Positions 54,707 through 64,000 of a DNA stretch of 64,000 nucleotides are shown here, piece by piece. This DNA is from Aegilops tauschii subsp. strangulata (Eukaryota; Streptophyta; Magnoliopsida; Poales; Poaceae), in assembly GCF_002575655.3 (NCBI RefSeq), contig NC_053037.3, positions 147,447,207 to 147,511,206 of the forward strand, given 5' to 3'. A program made the position numbers and the translations under genes. Each line of letters opens with the position of its first letter. Positions within the stretch are counted from its first letter, which is position 1. Below the pieces are notes generated by a model, which saw nothing but the letters and a program-made list of their open reading frames with translations, made no database searches and was not told the DNA's origin.

Positions 54707-57700
54707 ATGGCATTAGCCGATGTCAACTTCGATGTCGGTCAGGATTTTGCGTCTGAGGTATGGAAGAAATGGGGGGCCACGATCAATTTTGAAGCTGATA
54801 AAGATCTTGAGGAGTTCATTCTGGTCGCGGAATTTAAGAGATCTCAACTCCGGTTGACAGAGGAATCTGTTAGCACCATCCTCCTTGCATTCTTTGGGGG
54901 GCCGTGCATCACTCTTCAAGGTACAATGCTTACAAAACTGGTCCTTCAAATTTTCTGTCTCGTCCAAAGAAGTTGGGTTCTCAATCATCAAGGGAGGTAA
55001 CATATCCACATCTCTTCTCCATATCAATTTCCTACTCTGGGGTAATGGAGGGCCTAATTCTTGCTGGGAACTGGACCAATATTTGCAAGAAAAAGAGGAT
55101 GAATGGACCCATGTTTTTCGTAAGCACCCAAGAAAATCTTATCTTCAAGCTCTTAGATCGCCCATGATCTTCGAAGATCAACCTCATGCTGCTAGCAGAT
55201 CATCTCCTCCACGCATTTCAAATTTGGCTTCTTCACCGGATCAATCTCGTTCAGCTGGTTTGAAAAGCTTAAATGTTGCAGTTACTACTAGGAGGGCGGG
55301 ATCACCGCGCATGCAAACCCAGGAGCAATCGGTGTTCTGCGTCCGGTGTTTACTCACTGGCCATTCTCGGCCCAACTGCACTAATCGAATTAAATGCCAT
55401 TCATGCAAACGTTGGGGCCATATCAAAAAAGACTGCTTCTCCTCGGCCCACCCAATCCACAAATCACTACAAGCCCAACGGGTCCTTCGGCGATTCAGTT
55501 TCCAAGGCGGGAGGCCACTGTTCCCGCGATTTTGACGATTCTGGCTATCAATCAGCCGACCAACCGGAGTATTCCAGTTAATGCTATCCCTCACACTTCC
55601 CCGGAGAGCAGCCATCATCGCCGGCCCTCCCAAATCTCCATCTCCCAAAAACTACAAGCCGTTGTGGTTCTTCCATCCCCTCCGCAACACAACCCCACCC
55701 CATCTGCTCCTGAATCGGCCACAATGGCCACATTCCCCTTTGACCCGACACAATTCCTCCCACCAAACCACCAGAGCATTCAGGTAGAAGGGAGACCTGC
55801 TCGGATTCGGATCCTCACCGAAGCGGCGCAACCCACGCATGAAATATGGGCGATTGCTACGATTGTGCCGATGCCAGACCTGCCAGTTGCTTTCAACACC
55901 ATCAGAGAGGTACTCACAGATTTTCTTACTGATAGAAGATTGGGGTTTTCTGAGATCAAACCTTGCTCGTTCGGTCAAGCTTATATCAAGATGAACAGTG
56001 TCTTCGATACGGATGCCCTTGTTTCCAACAACCCGCATCAATTCACTGATGTGCATGTCATATTCCAAAAGCACAACCAGGGCCTGAACTGGAGAAATCT
56101 CGTTCTAAACAGAGATGTGTGGATTCTGCTTTGTGGGTATCCATTCGACAGAAGGAATATTCAGGAGATCAGTAGTGCTGTGAATAAATTTGGTAAAATG
56201 CTCATGTGGGACAGGGTCAGAAGCACTAGGGCAAGTCTCATGGTTCATGTCAGGGTTGAGGAACTTTTAGACATCTCTAACAGTATTGTTTTTGGGGAAG
56301 GAGACAGATTTCAATCAGGATCTCTCTCTGTGCCTGTAGTCATCCTACAACATCAGATACTTGGGGCAGCTCCACCTGATGAGGACCCCATCCCTCCTAA
56401 TGGTAACCCCCATCCACCCCCCCAAGAAGTGTTTCATCCCAATCAACACAATCATTTTCTTGGGCCTTTATAGCAACATGAGCATGATGACATTCATCAT
56501 CCTAAAGCCAATGTTAATCTGCAGTTAGCTCTGAATAATGAGGGTCATAACCCTGACATGATGGAACTGGAAGATGCAGAGGCAGGAGAAGAAGAGGCTG
56601 ATTTGCCAGGATGGGGCCACTGGGCCATGCCACAAAACCTCATAGATCAGGAACTTCATCAGGGAGAATTTCTGGCCCTCAATGACATTGTGGAACCATT
56701 TGATGCTGAGATTTTGGCTGAGGGAGAAAATGCCAACAGTAGCATTACTATATCTGATGGCCCATCTGACAATTCTGCTGGAACAGATGCCTCTGCCAAT
56801 GGTCCATTGGCGCCAATGCAACCTGCTTTGCCAGATTTGAATGCGGCAGTTGGACCTATTGGGCTAGGCCCAATCCCACTTCCTCTTGGTCCACCTGTTC
56901 TGGCCCAACAGCTACTTATCCAGGCAGCCAACAATCCTCCACAAGTACCAGCTATGGAATGGCACCCACCTGCTATTCAGCCTTTGCCCATTATGGATCT
57001 TAGTATTGAGATCATCATGGAGAAGTATGAAGTCTTCCAGGATAACAGTGATCTGGATCCCATGCAACTGGAATTTCAGTCACACAGCAGAGCATCTCTC
57101 CAACTAAAGAAAGATCTTCAGGCTGCTGTCAATACTGTCAACACTACACTCTCTGAACCTGTTCTTGCAGCAGTAACAGAACTCCAGGAAAACCAATTGC
57201 AGAACATGAACATAGAGGAGGTAACCAATGAGATTGAGGGAGGGACCTCTGACCTCTCTGCTCCACCAGGTTTCCCTATCCCAGCTTTTCTTCATCAGGC
57301 TCATACTATTTGCCCTAGTAACAGGTAGACACATGATCAACATTTAAGTGCAGATGCAACCTCCAAACAACAGTCAACAGAAGAACTTCTTGGCAAGGAA
57401 GGGGCACAAATCTGGGAGACTCATTTTGCCCCTGCTTTGGACAGTAAAGAGATTATCTAGGTACCTAGTGACTGGGTAAACTTTCTTGCAGTTAATTTCT
57501 TGACACCAGATAAGTTTGCATGGGCCAAAAGATTTATTATATCTAATTTCTGGGATATTATCAGTCAGAGCTCAACTTGTCCAAACACTCTACCATTTTC
57601 TATACCTGGCAATTGCCCAACTCATGATCTCCTGCTTTGCTCTACTACTACCTCCCAGCAGGGCTCAAAAGACATCACCTTGGGCTCTCCAACAAAGGAC

Positions 57701-57916
57701 ACTGACAAAGATGGCACATCTGCTTCATCCTCCTCAGCTCCACAAAATCTCAAAAAGAGAAAGGGCAAGATTCCTCTGGTGGAAACAGAGGTAAGAAGAA
57801 GTTGTAGAATTCAGCAACTTGCTAAGGGGTATAAACAGTCAGTATGTGTTGACAAAGATTGTATGGCATGTTCTGTTAAACCACCTACTCTGATATCAAA
57901 GTGGTTAAAAGTTTGA
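54707..57916 (+). pseudogene. LINE ORF1 (nucleic-acid-binding protein)
   Basis: The start is MALADVNFDVGQDFASEVWK (54707). A G6 run at 54890-54896 causes a frameshift into the next frame, where two zinc knuckles lie close together: CVRCLLTGHSRPNC and CHSCKRWGHIKKDC (about 55340-55435). Another shift leads to the 55394 register. That part has a conserved grass domain (ATFPFDPTQFLPPNHQ, IQVEGRPARIRILTEA, EIKPCSFGQAYIKM; perhaps DUF7597, unchecked), then an acidic Pro-rich region. The end RRSCRIQQLAKGYKQS and CMACSVKPPTLISKW closes at TGA 57914-57916. In-frame TAG codons occur at 56471-56473, 57326-57328 and 57458-57460. ORF1 coats the LINE RNA. Confidence 0.82.
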
Positions 57917-58326
57917 ACACTTCTTTTTGCAAGGTGAGTGAGAAAGACTCCACTGAAGAGAACCTGTCCAAAAGGAATAAGAAGAGCAAGGGCACAAGAT
58001 CTAACATGGAAGGAATCAAGGCCACCAAGGAGCAGACCAAGAAATGGCATTAGTTTTGTCTTTTATTTCTCTTCCTAGAGGGTTTTCTGTCTTATTGAGG
58101 GACTGTAATGATTCTGCAATGATAGTCTATTTTGGTGATGGCAGTGAGGATGCTCTTTTGGTTTATTGTAAGTCCTGTAATACTGTTAAGTTCCTGGCCT
58201 GGGCTGTACACCTTTTGGACAACTTCCTCATGCTTCTCTTCCTCTCAATCCTGAACTCTTGTGATAGTATCATTTCATCAAGTCCATCCCAGTTGTTTAA
58301 TTTCAGTCCAGTTTTCTTGTGCCCCT

Positions 58327-60595
58327 ATGAATAGAGATTGGAATATTCTTAACTGGAATATCAGAGGTATCAATGACAACAAAAAATGGTCAGCTATAGC
58401 CAATAAAATTGAAGAAACTCAATGTGCTATTCTATGTATTCAAGAGACTAAGAGAGAAAGCATTGGCAATGCTTATTTAAAGAACTTCTGCCCAAAGAGA
58501 ATTAGCAAGTTTGAATATCTCCCCTCCATTGGTGCATCAGGTGGAATATTAGTGGTATGGAATGATCAAGTTTTTGAGGGACAGATTATTCACAGGAACA
58601 ATTATGCCATCACTTTACAGTTCACATCATGACACAACAATGATCAATGGGTACTCACCAATGTTTATGGACCTTGTGAACATCAAGAAAGACAACATTT
58701 CATTGACTAGTTAAAGCATTTTCCAATGGAAGATGATATAAACTGGATTCTTCTGGGGGACTTTAATTATATCAGATATCCACACAACAGAAGCAGAGCA
58801 GGAGGAAAATTAGATGACATGCTAAGTTTCAATGAAGTCATAAGCCAGCAAGCCCTGATTGAGATCCCACTGAAAGGAAGAAAATATATTTGGAGTAATA
58901 TGCAAGATGCACCACTGCTTGAGAAACTTGACTGGTGCTTCACATCAGAAGCTTGGACCCTCAAATACCCAGCCACATTTTCCTACCCTTTGGCCAAAAC
59001 AACTTCTGATCATGTACCCATCAATATACAGATTGGTTCCTCCATTCCAAAATCAAAAATCTTCAGATTTGAGAATTTCTGGTTGCAACACTCCCAATTT
59101 AAAGAGGTAGTCAAATCTATTTGGACTCAACCTATGGATGAAAGTCACAGCGCCAAGATCATTGCTGCTAAATTCAAGAGACTCAGGAAGGGATTAAAGA
59201 TTTGGTCCAAGCAGCTATCTGACCTTAAGAAAGTTATTGCTGATACCAACTTTCTGATCCTATGTTATGATGTCTTTGAGGAATATAGATCTCTGTCCAA
59301 TGAGGAGACTAATTGTAGGGAGATACTCAAGACTCACTTGGCTATGCTATTGGAACATCAAAGGATTTATTGGAAGCAAAGAGCAACTATTAGACAGATT
59401 CAGATGGTTGAAGCTAACACAAAATATTTTCAAGCTAAAGCAACAATCAAGTTCAGAAATGACAACATTGCCATGTTCAAAGATAAATCAGGGCATGAAA
59501 ACTTTGATCACCAGGCCAAGGCAGTTATCCTATATAGAGCTTTTAAAGAAAGATTGGGCACCAGTTCTCCCACTGAAAACCCATTGCAATTGGATGACCT
59601 CCTACACTCATTTGATGATCTTTCTGACTTGGAGGCACCTTTTAGCAAGGAGGAAATTGGCAAAGTCATTAGTCAAATGCCATCTGATAAATCTCCTGGA
59701 CCAGATGGATTCAATGCAGCTTTTCTCAAACACTATTGGGATATCATTGCACCTGACTTCTATCAGCTCATTAAGGATTTCCACTCTGGTACTGTCAATA
59801 TCCAGAGCATCAATTTTTCATTCATTACATTGATCCCCAAAGTGGGTGCTGCCACTTGCCCAGCTGAGCTCAGGCCTTTCTCCTTTCTCAGTTGCACCCT
59901 AAAAATTATCACCAAGCTTCTGGCTAACAGACTTCAAAAAGTGATCCTCAGGATGGTGCACACCAATCAATATGGATTTCTCAATAGCAGATGCATCCAA
60001 GACTGCCTTGCCTGGTCATATGAATACATACATCAATGTTTCCAAAGCAGAAAAGAGCTGGTCTTACTGAAGCTAGACTTTGAGAAGGCTTTTGACATGT
60101 TGAACCATGAGACCATTATACAAATTATGCAGGCCAAGGGGTTTGGACCCAGATGGATACAATGGATTAAGATGATTTATGGGACTGGATTTTCTTCTGT
60201 TCTATTGAATGGAGTGCCAGGCAAACAATTCTTGTGCAAGAAAGGTGTTAGACAAGGAGATCCACTTTCACCACTTATTGTTGTGATTGCAGCTGATATG
60301 TTACAGACCATGATGAATGAGGCTATGCATAACAACATGATCCAGTCACCTCTGACCCACCAGTCATGTCCAGATTACCCTATCATTCAGTATGCTGATG
60401 ATACCATCTTGGTAGCACATGCAGATAGAAGACAACTTGAGCACATTCAGAATCTGCTTCTTCATTATGCCACCTACACTGGACTCAAAGTCAACTATTC
60501 CAAATCAACTCTCATTGCCATCAACACTCCCATGAATAAGATGCATGATCTATCTCTAATTGCCATCAACACTCCTAGGGTGCAGCATCGGTACT
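58327..60595 (+). pseudogene. LINE ORF2: endonuclease and reverse transcriptase
   Basis: The start is MNRDWNILNWNIRGINDN (58327). The AP-like endonuclease shows [32 protein letters not shown] and SDHVPI, with nearly all catalytic landmarks. It is broken by TGA (58630-58632) and TAG (58708-58710, probably Trp). RT has [65 protein letters not shown] and the active site [11 protein letters not shown]. The frame loses register at about 60570-60595, where a 17-base direct repeat ATTGCCATCAACACTCC occurs twice (about 60515 and 60559). ORF2 nicks the target and reverse transcribes on site. Confidence 0.92.
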
Positions 60596-61926
60596 CTGCC
60601 TCACAAATATCTGGGCCTGCCACTATGTCATACCAAACCTAAAGTTGAGGACTATTTGCCCATGTTGAAGAGAATTGAAAATAGATTGCTGGGCTGTTCC
60701 ACCCTCCTATCCACTGGAGACAAACTCACCCTCATTAAATCTGTTTTCTCAAGCATGCCCATTTTCTTCATGTGCACTCTCTGGATTCCAAAGACAGTGA
60801 TCAAGCAAATCAATACTTACCTTATGAACTGCTTCTGGCGCAAGTATGGTACACATGAGAGAGGCACTGTTTTGATTTCTTGGGAACAAGTCTGTAAACC
60901 CAAAGCACAAGGTGGTCTGGGAGTCTTAGATATCCAACTGCATAATCAAGTTCTACTCATGTAATATCTCCACAAATTCTTCGACAAGGATAATACTCCG
61001 TGGATTAAAATCATTTGGGAGACTTATTATCAAGACTCCCTTCCTGGGGACAGAATGGTGGGCTCCTTCTGGTGGAAGAGCATCATGAAAACGCTGCACA
61101 CATTCAAGCAACATGCTATCTGTAAACCTGGCCAAGGAGACACTACTCTCTTCTGGCATGACAACTGGAGGGCCCAACCTTTGCGGCAACAATTTCATGA
61201 GTTGTTCTCTTTTGTGATTAACACAAAGCTGACTCTGAAGCATGTGTTAGAGCAACAAGATCTCAGCCACATCTTCCATAGACCATTATCACTCCAAGCC
61301 TTCAACCAATTCAACTCCCTTCAGACTCACATACAAAACATCACACAATCTGTGGAACACGACAAATGGTGTTACCCCTGGCCCAGTCAGCAATACTCCT
61401 CCATGAAAATGTACAAGCGCATCTGTGGAAACAATGAAGCTCACTCCATCTTCAAGCAGATATGGAAAACTTCCTGTCGGCTCAGACATAAAATCTTCTT
61501 CTGGCTTTTACTTCATGACAGAGTTAGCACAAGAAATCTACTTAAACGCAGAAATATGTTCCTTCCAGATTATTCTTGTGCTATGTGTGCGGAAGGTACT
61601 GAGGAAACTCTCATCCACCTTTTTTGGAACTGCCCTTTCTCATTGAGCTGTTGGCACAACTTATTGCCTGCTAGAAACAGAGGATTTCTGCTTATGATGA
61701 AATTCAGTTGGCCATGCTGAGGTTGCCCAAAGAATTTGCACAGGAGATTGTTATCATGGGAAACTGGAGTACTTGGATGGTGATGAATGATAAGGTTTTC
61801 AGACATGCACCACCACACATCAACACATGTAAGTTCTACCTCAAGGAAGGCCTGCAGATGCTTTGCCTTCGCTCAAAGGAGCACAAAGCAGCCCAGATTA
61901 GCAGTTGGATTGATCAGTACTTATAA
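60596..61926 (+). pseudogene. LINE ORF2 C-terminal part with zinc-binding RVT domain
   Basis: It continues ORF2 in another frame: [32 protein letters not shown] and CFWRKYGTHERGTVLISWE. It is interrupted by TAA at 60962-60964. The zf-RVT-like region follows (IFKQIWKTSCRLRHKIFFWL, CAMCAEGTEETLIHLFWNC), with the C-C-H-C spacing typical of plant LINE C-termini. A one-base shift near 61685 moves the last 75 codons (MLRLPKEFAQEIVIMGNWS, to TAA at 61924-61926) to a third frame. No RNase H domain is seen. Confidence 0.88.
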
Positions 61927-62229
61927 ACTTCTATCATGTTTCCACGAGAGGACATTGGATGATTTTCCTTTTGTACTAGACATGTTGTAAATATTTTATT
62001 AATATAATTGAAAATACCATAGAACTATTGTTCTACGGTCCAGGTTTCAAAAAAAAAAAGAATCGGGAGGGTGTCACGTGTGTTCGTCCAATCTGGATAG
62101 GAGAGCAGTCGCGGTGTTCGGAGGTATGACTAAAACCATACAGTTTACCATCTACTTTTTCTCGTTCAGATAATTATCTTTGACGGGATATGTGATACCA
62201 AGAAGTGAAATTGGTTAAGTTGGGTTGCA

Positions 62230-62301
62230 CTCCCTCTGTAAAAAATATACGAGCGTTTAGAGTAGTGATTTAAACGCTTTTATATTTCTTTACAAAGGGA
62301 G
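62230..62301. mobile_element. Short Stowaway MITE
   Basis: CTCCCTCTGTAAAAAATATA at the left pairs with TATATTTCTTTACAAAGGGAG at the right, with complementary AGCGTTTA/TAAACGCT words inside; total about 72 bp. The right flank is TA; the left flank CA is one base off. The form is typical of Tc1/Mariner-type Stowaway elements of Triticeae. Confidence 0.85.
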
Positions 62302-62339
62302 TACTGTTTTAGTTTTAGCCTGGTGTATTTTATCTTTGA

Positions 62340-63260
62340 AAATACTAATGCCCACACGTGTGGCAGTTTTGCAACTCGCCCACACGCGTGCATCACCATC
62401 CAGTCGAGTTTGCATGAATCTTGACACATTGAGGAGGATCTTGCATGCCACGTAGGACGGGGCTGGTGTGTGGGTGTTGGAGAGTTCGCCCACACGCCCC
62501 GCACCACGCGGTTTGCCAGCTGCACTGTGTGGGCGAACTAGTTTCTGCCCACACAGCCACCATCTAGTCCGCGCGCGTGGGCGAACTGTTTTTCGCCCAC
62601 ACGACGCTCGTATGTTGTTGGATGGCAACTGCAGTTATGCGTATGGGGCTACTAGGTAAACACACATGACAACTATGATTCGTTGATAGATGGCAACTGC
62701 AGTTGCGCGTAAGTGGCAACTAGGTAAACACACATGGCAACTACGATTAACCATACATGGCAACTATGATTAACCATACATGGCAACTATGGCTGGACCA
62801 CATGTGGCAACTAGGTAAACACACATGGCAACTATTGTTTAACCACATGTGGCAAGTAGTTAATCACACACGACAACTATGGTTTGATTGCAAGCGGCAA
62901 CTACCATAAATTAGTCATGACAACTATATTTAACCAAAACAGAGAGAGTTGCCATGTTTTTACAACTACATTTGCCATCCCAGATAACTATATCTGTCAT
63001 CCCAGATGGCAACTAAATCGTCATCCCGCGGGGTACCTAACATAGTTGCGGCAGGACGTGTGGGCATTTTTGCTTCGTGCCACACGCACGGGGTGAAGAT
63101 GAGTAGTACTTATTGGGCGTGTGGCGCGAAATAGCTGCGTCAACACGTGTGGGCAATTCTAATATTCGCCCACACACAGCCCGTTTGGGTTGCCTCATGC
63201 TCATGCCATACACGGTGTGTGGGCGGATGTCTAATATGCCACACGTGTGGACGTTATCGG
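62340..63260. repeat. Unclassified repeat-rich segment (CCCACACG and ATGGCAACTA words)
   Basis: Outer parts (62350-62610 and 63050-63250) repeat CGCCCACACG/CGTGTGGGCG in both orientations. The centre (62640-63040) is a degenerate array of CACATGGCAACTA and ATTAACCATACATGGCAACT words, about 20-35 bp apart. The outer blocks contain inverted CCACACGTGTGG copies at 62354 and 63239. There is no coding sequence. It looks like a nonautonomous DNA element, but I found no certain ends. Confidence 0.5.
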
Positions 63261-63733
63261 TGTCCTTTACCTTTTGTTATAATTATATAGCCGTGTTCAA
63301 GACATTATCTCTAATCTTATTTTTAACGGACTGTAATACTATTATCGAGAAATAAAACCATATGTCGACCCATTACAGCTTGCCGCAACCTGCAGCCGGC
63401 ACTCGTCTCACCCATCTCATACGCTGTGCCTGCTTACCGTACGCGAGCATGTGCGGGACGACACAATCCTAGTGGTGGAGGCGCAAACATTCTGGCAATC
63501 ATCGCCGCCCGCTCCACCGCCGGAAAGCCTCTGTCACCCCCACCGTCCGTCCTCGAAGCCCATGTGCCCGGAATCCACGAGCGAACCACCCGGCGTACAT
63601 GCCATGTCACGGTGCCGGGTGGAGGCGCTGCCGTTTCCAAAACTGACCGGTGGGCAGGGTGCCCGCCGCCGTACGCGATGCGTTGATCCCCCTCCCTGGC
63701 CACTGGATACGGTACGGTTCTACTACTACCAGC
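63261..63733. other. Unassigned DNA, second copy of the 52.9-kb segment
   Basis: 63447-63700 aligns with 52895-53130 in the same direction. Two overlapping GC-rich frames (63426-63686 plus and 63434-63703 minus) have no family content. The last nine bases, ACTACCAGC, are the candidate duplication of the MULE that begins at 63734. Confidence 0.5.
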
Positions 63734-64000
63734 GGCAAATTTGACAAATTTGACCTATAGACAAAATCAAATCACAGAATGAACTATTCGTGAAACTATT
63801 TTACGCGGTTGACCTTTTTGTGTGACGCCCGACACGAAGGCGCCACACTACACTGTGCAACGCCTCACAGATAGGCGCTACACGGCCAGCATCGCACCCG
63901 TGCGATCAAAAAATTACTAAGTCAGTGTGCAGCGCCTGAGAGTTAGGCGCCACACTATACAGTGTAGCGCCTAGCTCCTAGGCATTGCACTAGTGCAGCG
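63734..64000 (+). mobile_element. Left end of a second MULE of the same family, cut by the window edge
   Basis: GGCAAATTTGACAAATTTGA, CAAATCACAGAATGAACTAT and GACGCCCGACACGAAGGCGCCACAC parallel the terminal repeat at 37123 base by base with many mismatches. GC-rich GTGCAACGCCT/GTGTAGCGCCTAGCTCCTAGG words follow. It is a diverged relative, not a copy of the first MULE. Its genes would lie to the right of the window. Confidence 0.85.

Larger units (their letters stand above)
54574..62056 (+). mobile_element. LINE (non-LTR retrotransposon), complete in extent
   Basis: The element is about 7.5 kb: 5' leader, ORF1 (54707-57916), ORF2 with endonuclease and RT (58327-61926), 3' tail and poly-A (about 62049-62059). 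A 13-bp duplication AAAGAATCGGGAG lies at 54561-54573 and 62057-62069, sharing its A's with the tail. A long variable duplication plus poly-A is the signature of LINE insertion. The 5' end is GC-rich and directly abuts the duplication, so it is not truncated. Several stops and frameshifts show that the copy is inactive. Confidence 0.92.

Noticed and set aside
1..64000. CRISPR arrays, bacterial operons, riboswitches, ribosome binding sites
   Set aside because: The sequence is a plant nuclear repeat landscape; the tandem repeats found lack the spacer pattern of CRISPR, and no prokaryotic gene order exists.

Overview
The window looks like intergenic DNA from a large Triticeae genome (wheat, Aegilops, barley or a close relative). 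I infer this from an Angela/WIS/BARE-1-type copia LTR, Maximus-like sireviruses with long LTRs, Stowaway ends and grass-type LINE proteins; no search was run. I see no certain stand-alone host gene. The two best-preserved non-retroelement genes both lie inside DNA transposons.

Layout. 1-6515 is an Angela-type copia element (+) whose 5' LTR lies outside the window. It is inserted in the 3' part of an outer Maximus-like sirevirus (-) that runs to 28183. The outer gag is interrupted at 11645-25243 by a second sirevirus-like copia (-) with an extra third ORF. This inner insertion is flanked by the target duplication ACTTG but ends on the right in an inverted LTR piece, so both outer termini are U5-type. 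28184-29315 is a broken PIF/Harbinger transposase. 29768-34738 is a complete short-LTR copia (+, duplication GCCCG). 34744-37113 is unassigned DNA without a gene.

37123-46012 is a complete Mutator-like element (MULE) with about 256-bp terminal inverted repeats and a 9-bp duplication ACTAAAGAC. It holds an apparently intact eight-exon plant-mobile-domain (PMD) gene (+), facing a MULE transposase gene (-) that has one internal stop. 46539-52728 is a TTA-flanked, Harbinger-like element that carries an AP2/ERF-domain gene (-) and is split by a second short-LTR copia (46745-51790, -, duplication GTTCC). 52732-54560 is mostly unassigned, with a fold-back element and a tRNA-like SINE head. 54574-62056 is a LINE (+) with a 13-bp duplication, complete in extent but decayed in coding. 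The right edge has a small Stowaway, a repeat-rich segment and, from 63734, the end of a second MULE of the same family.

Working together: the LTR elements and the LINE are self-contained and mostly dead, with stops, frameshifts or deleted catalytic regions. The MULE is the functional-looking unit: paired ends, a transposase one codon from open, and an uninterrupted cargo gene of a family whose host members act in gene expression and transposon silencing. Positions come from manual counting; most borders should hold to 1-3 bases.
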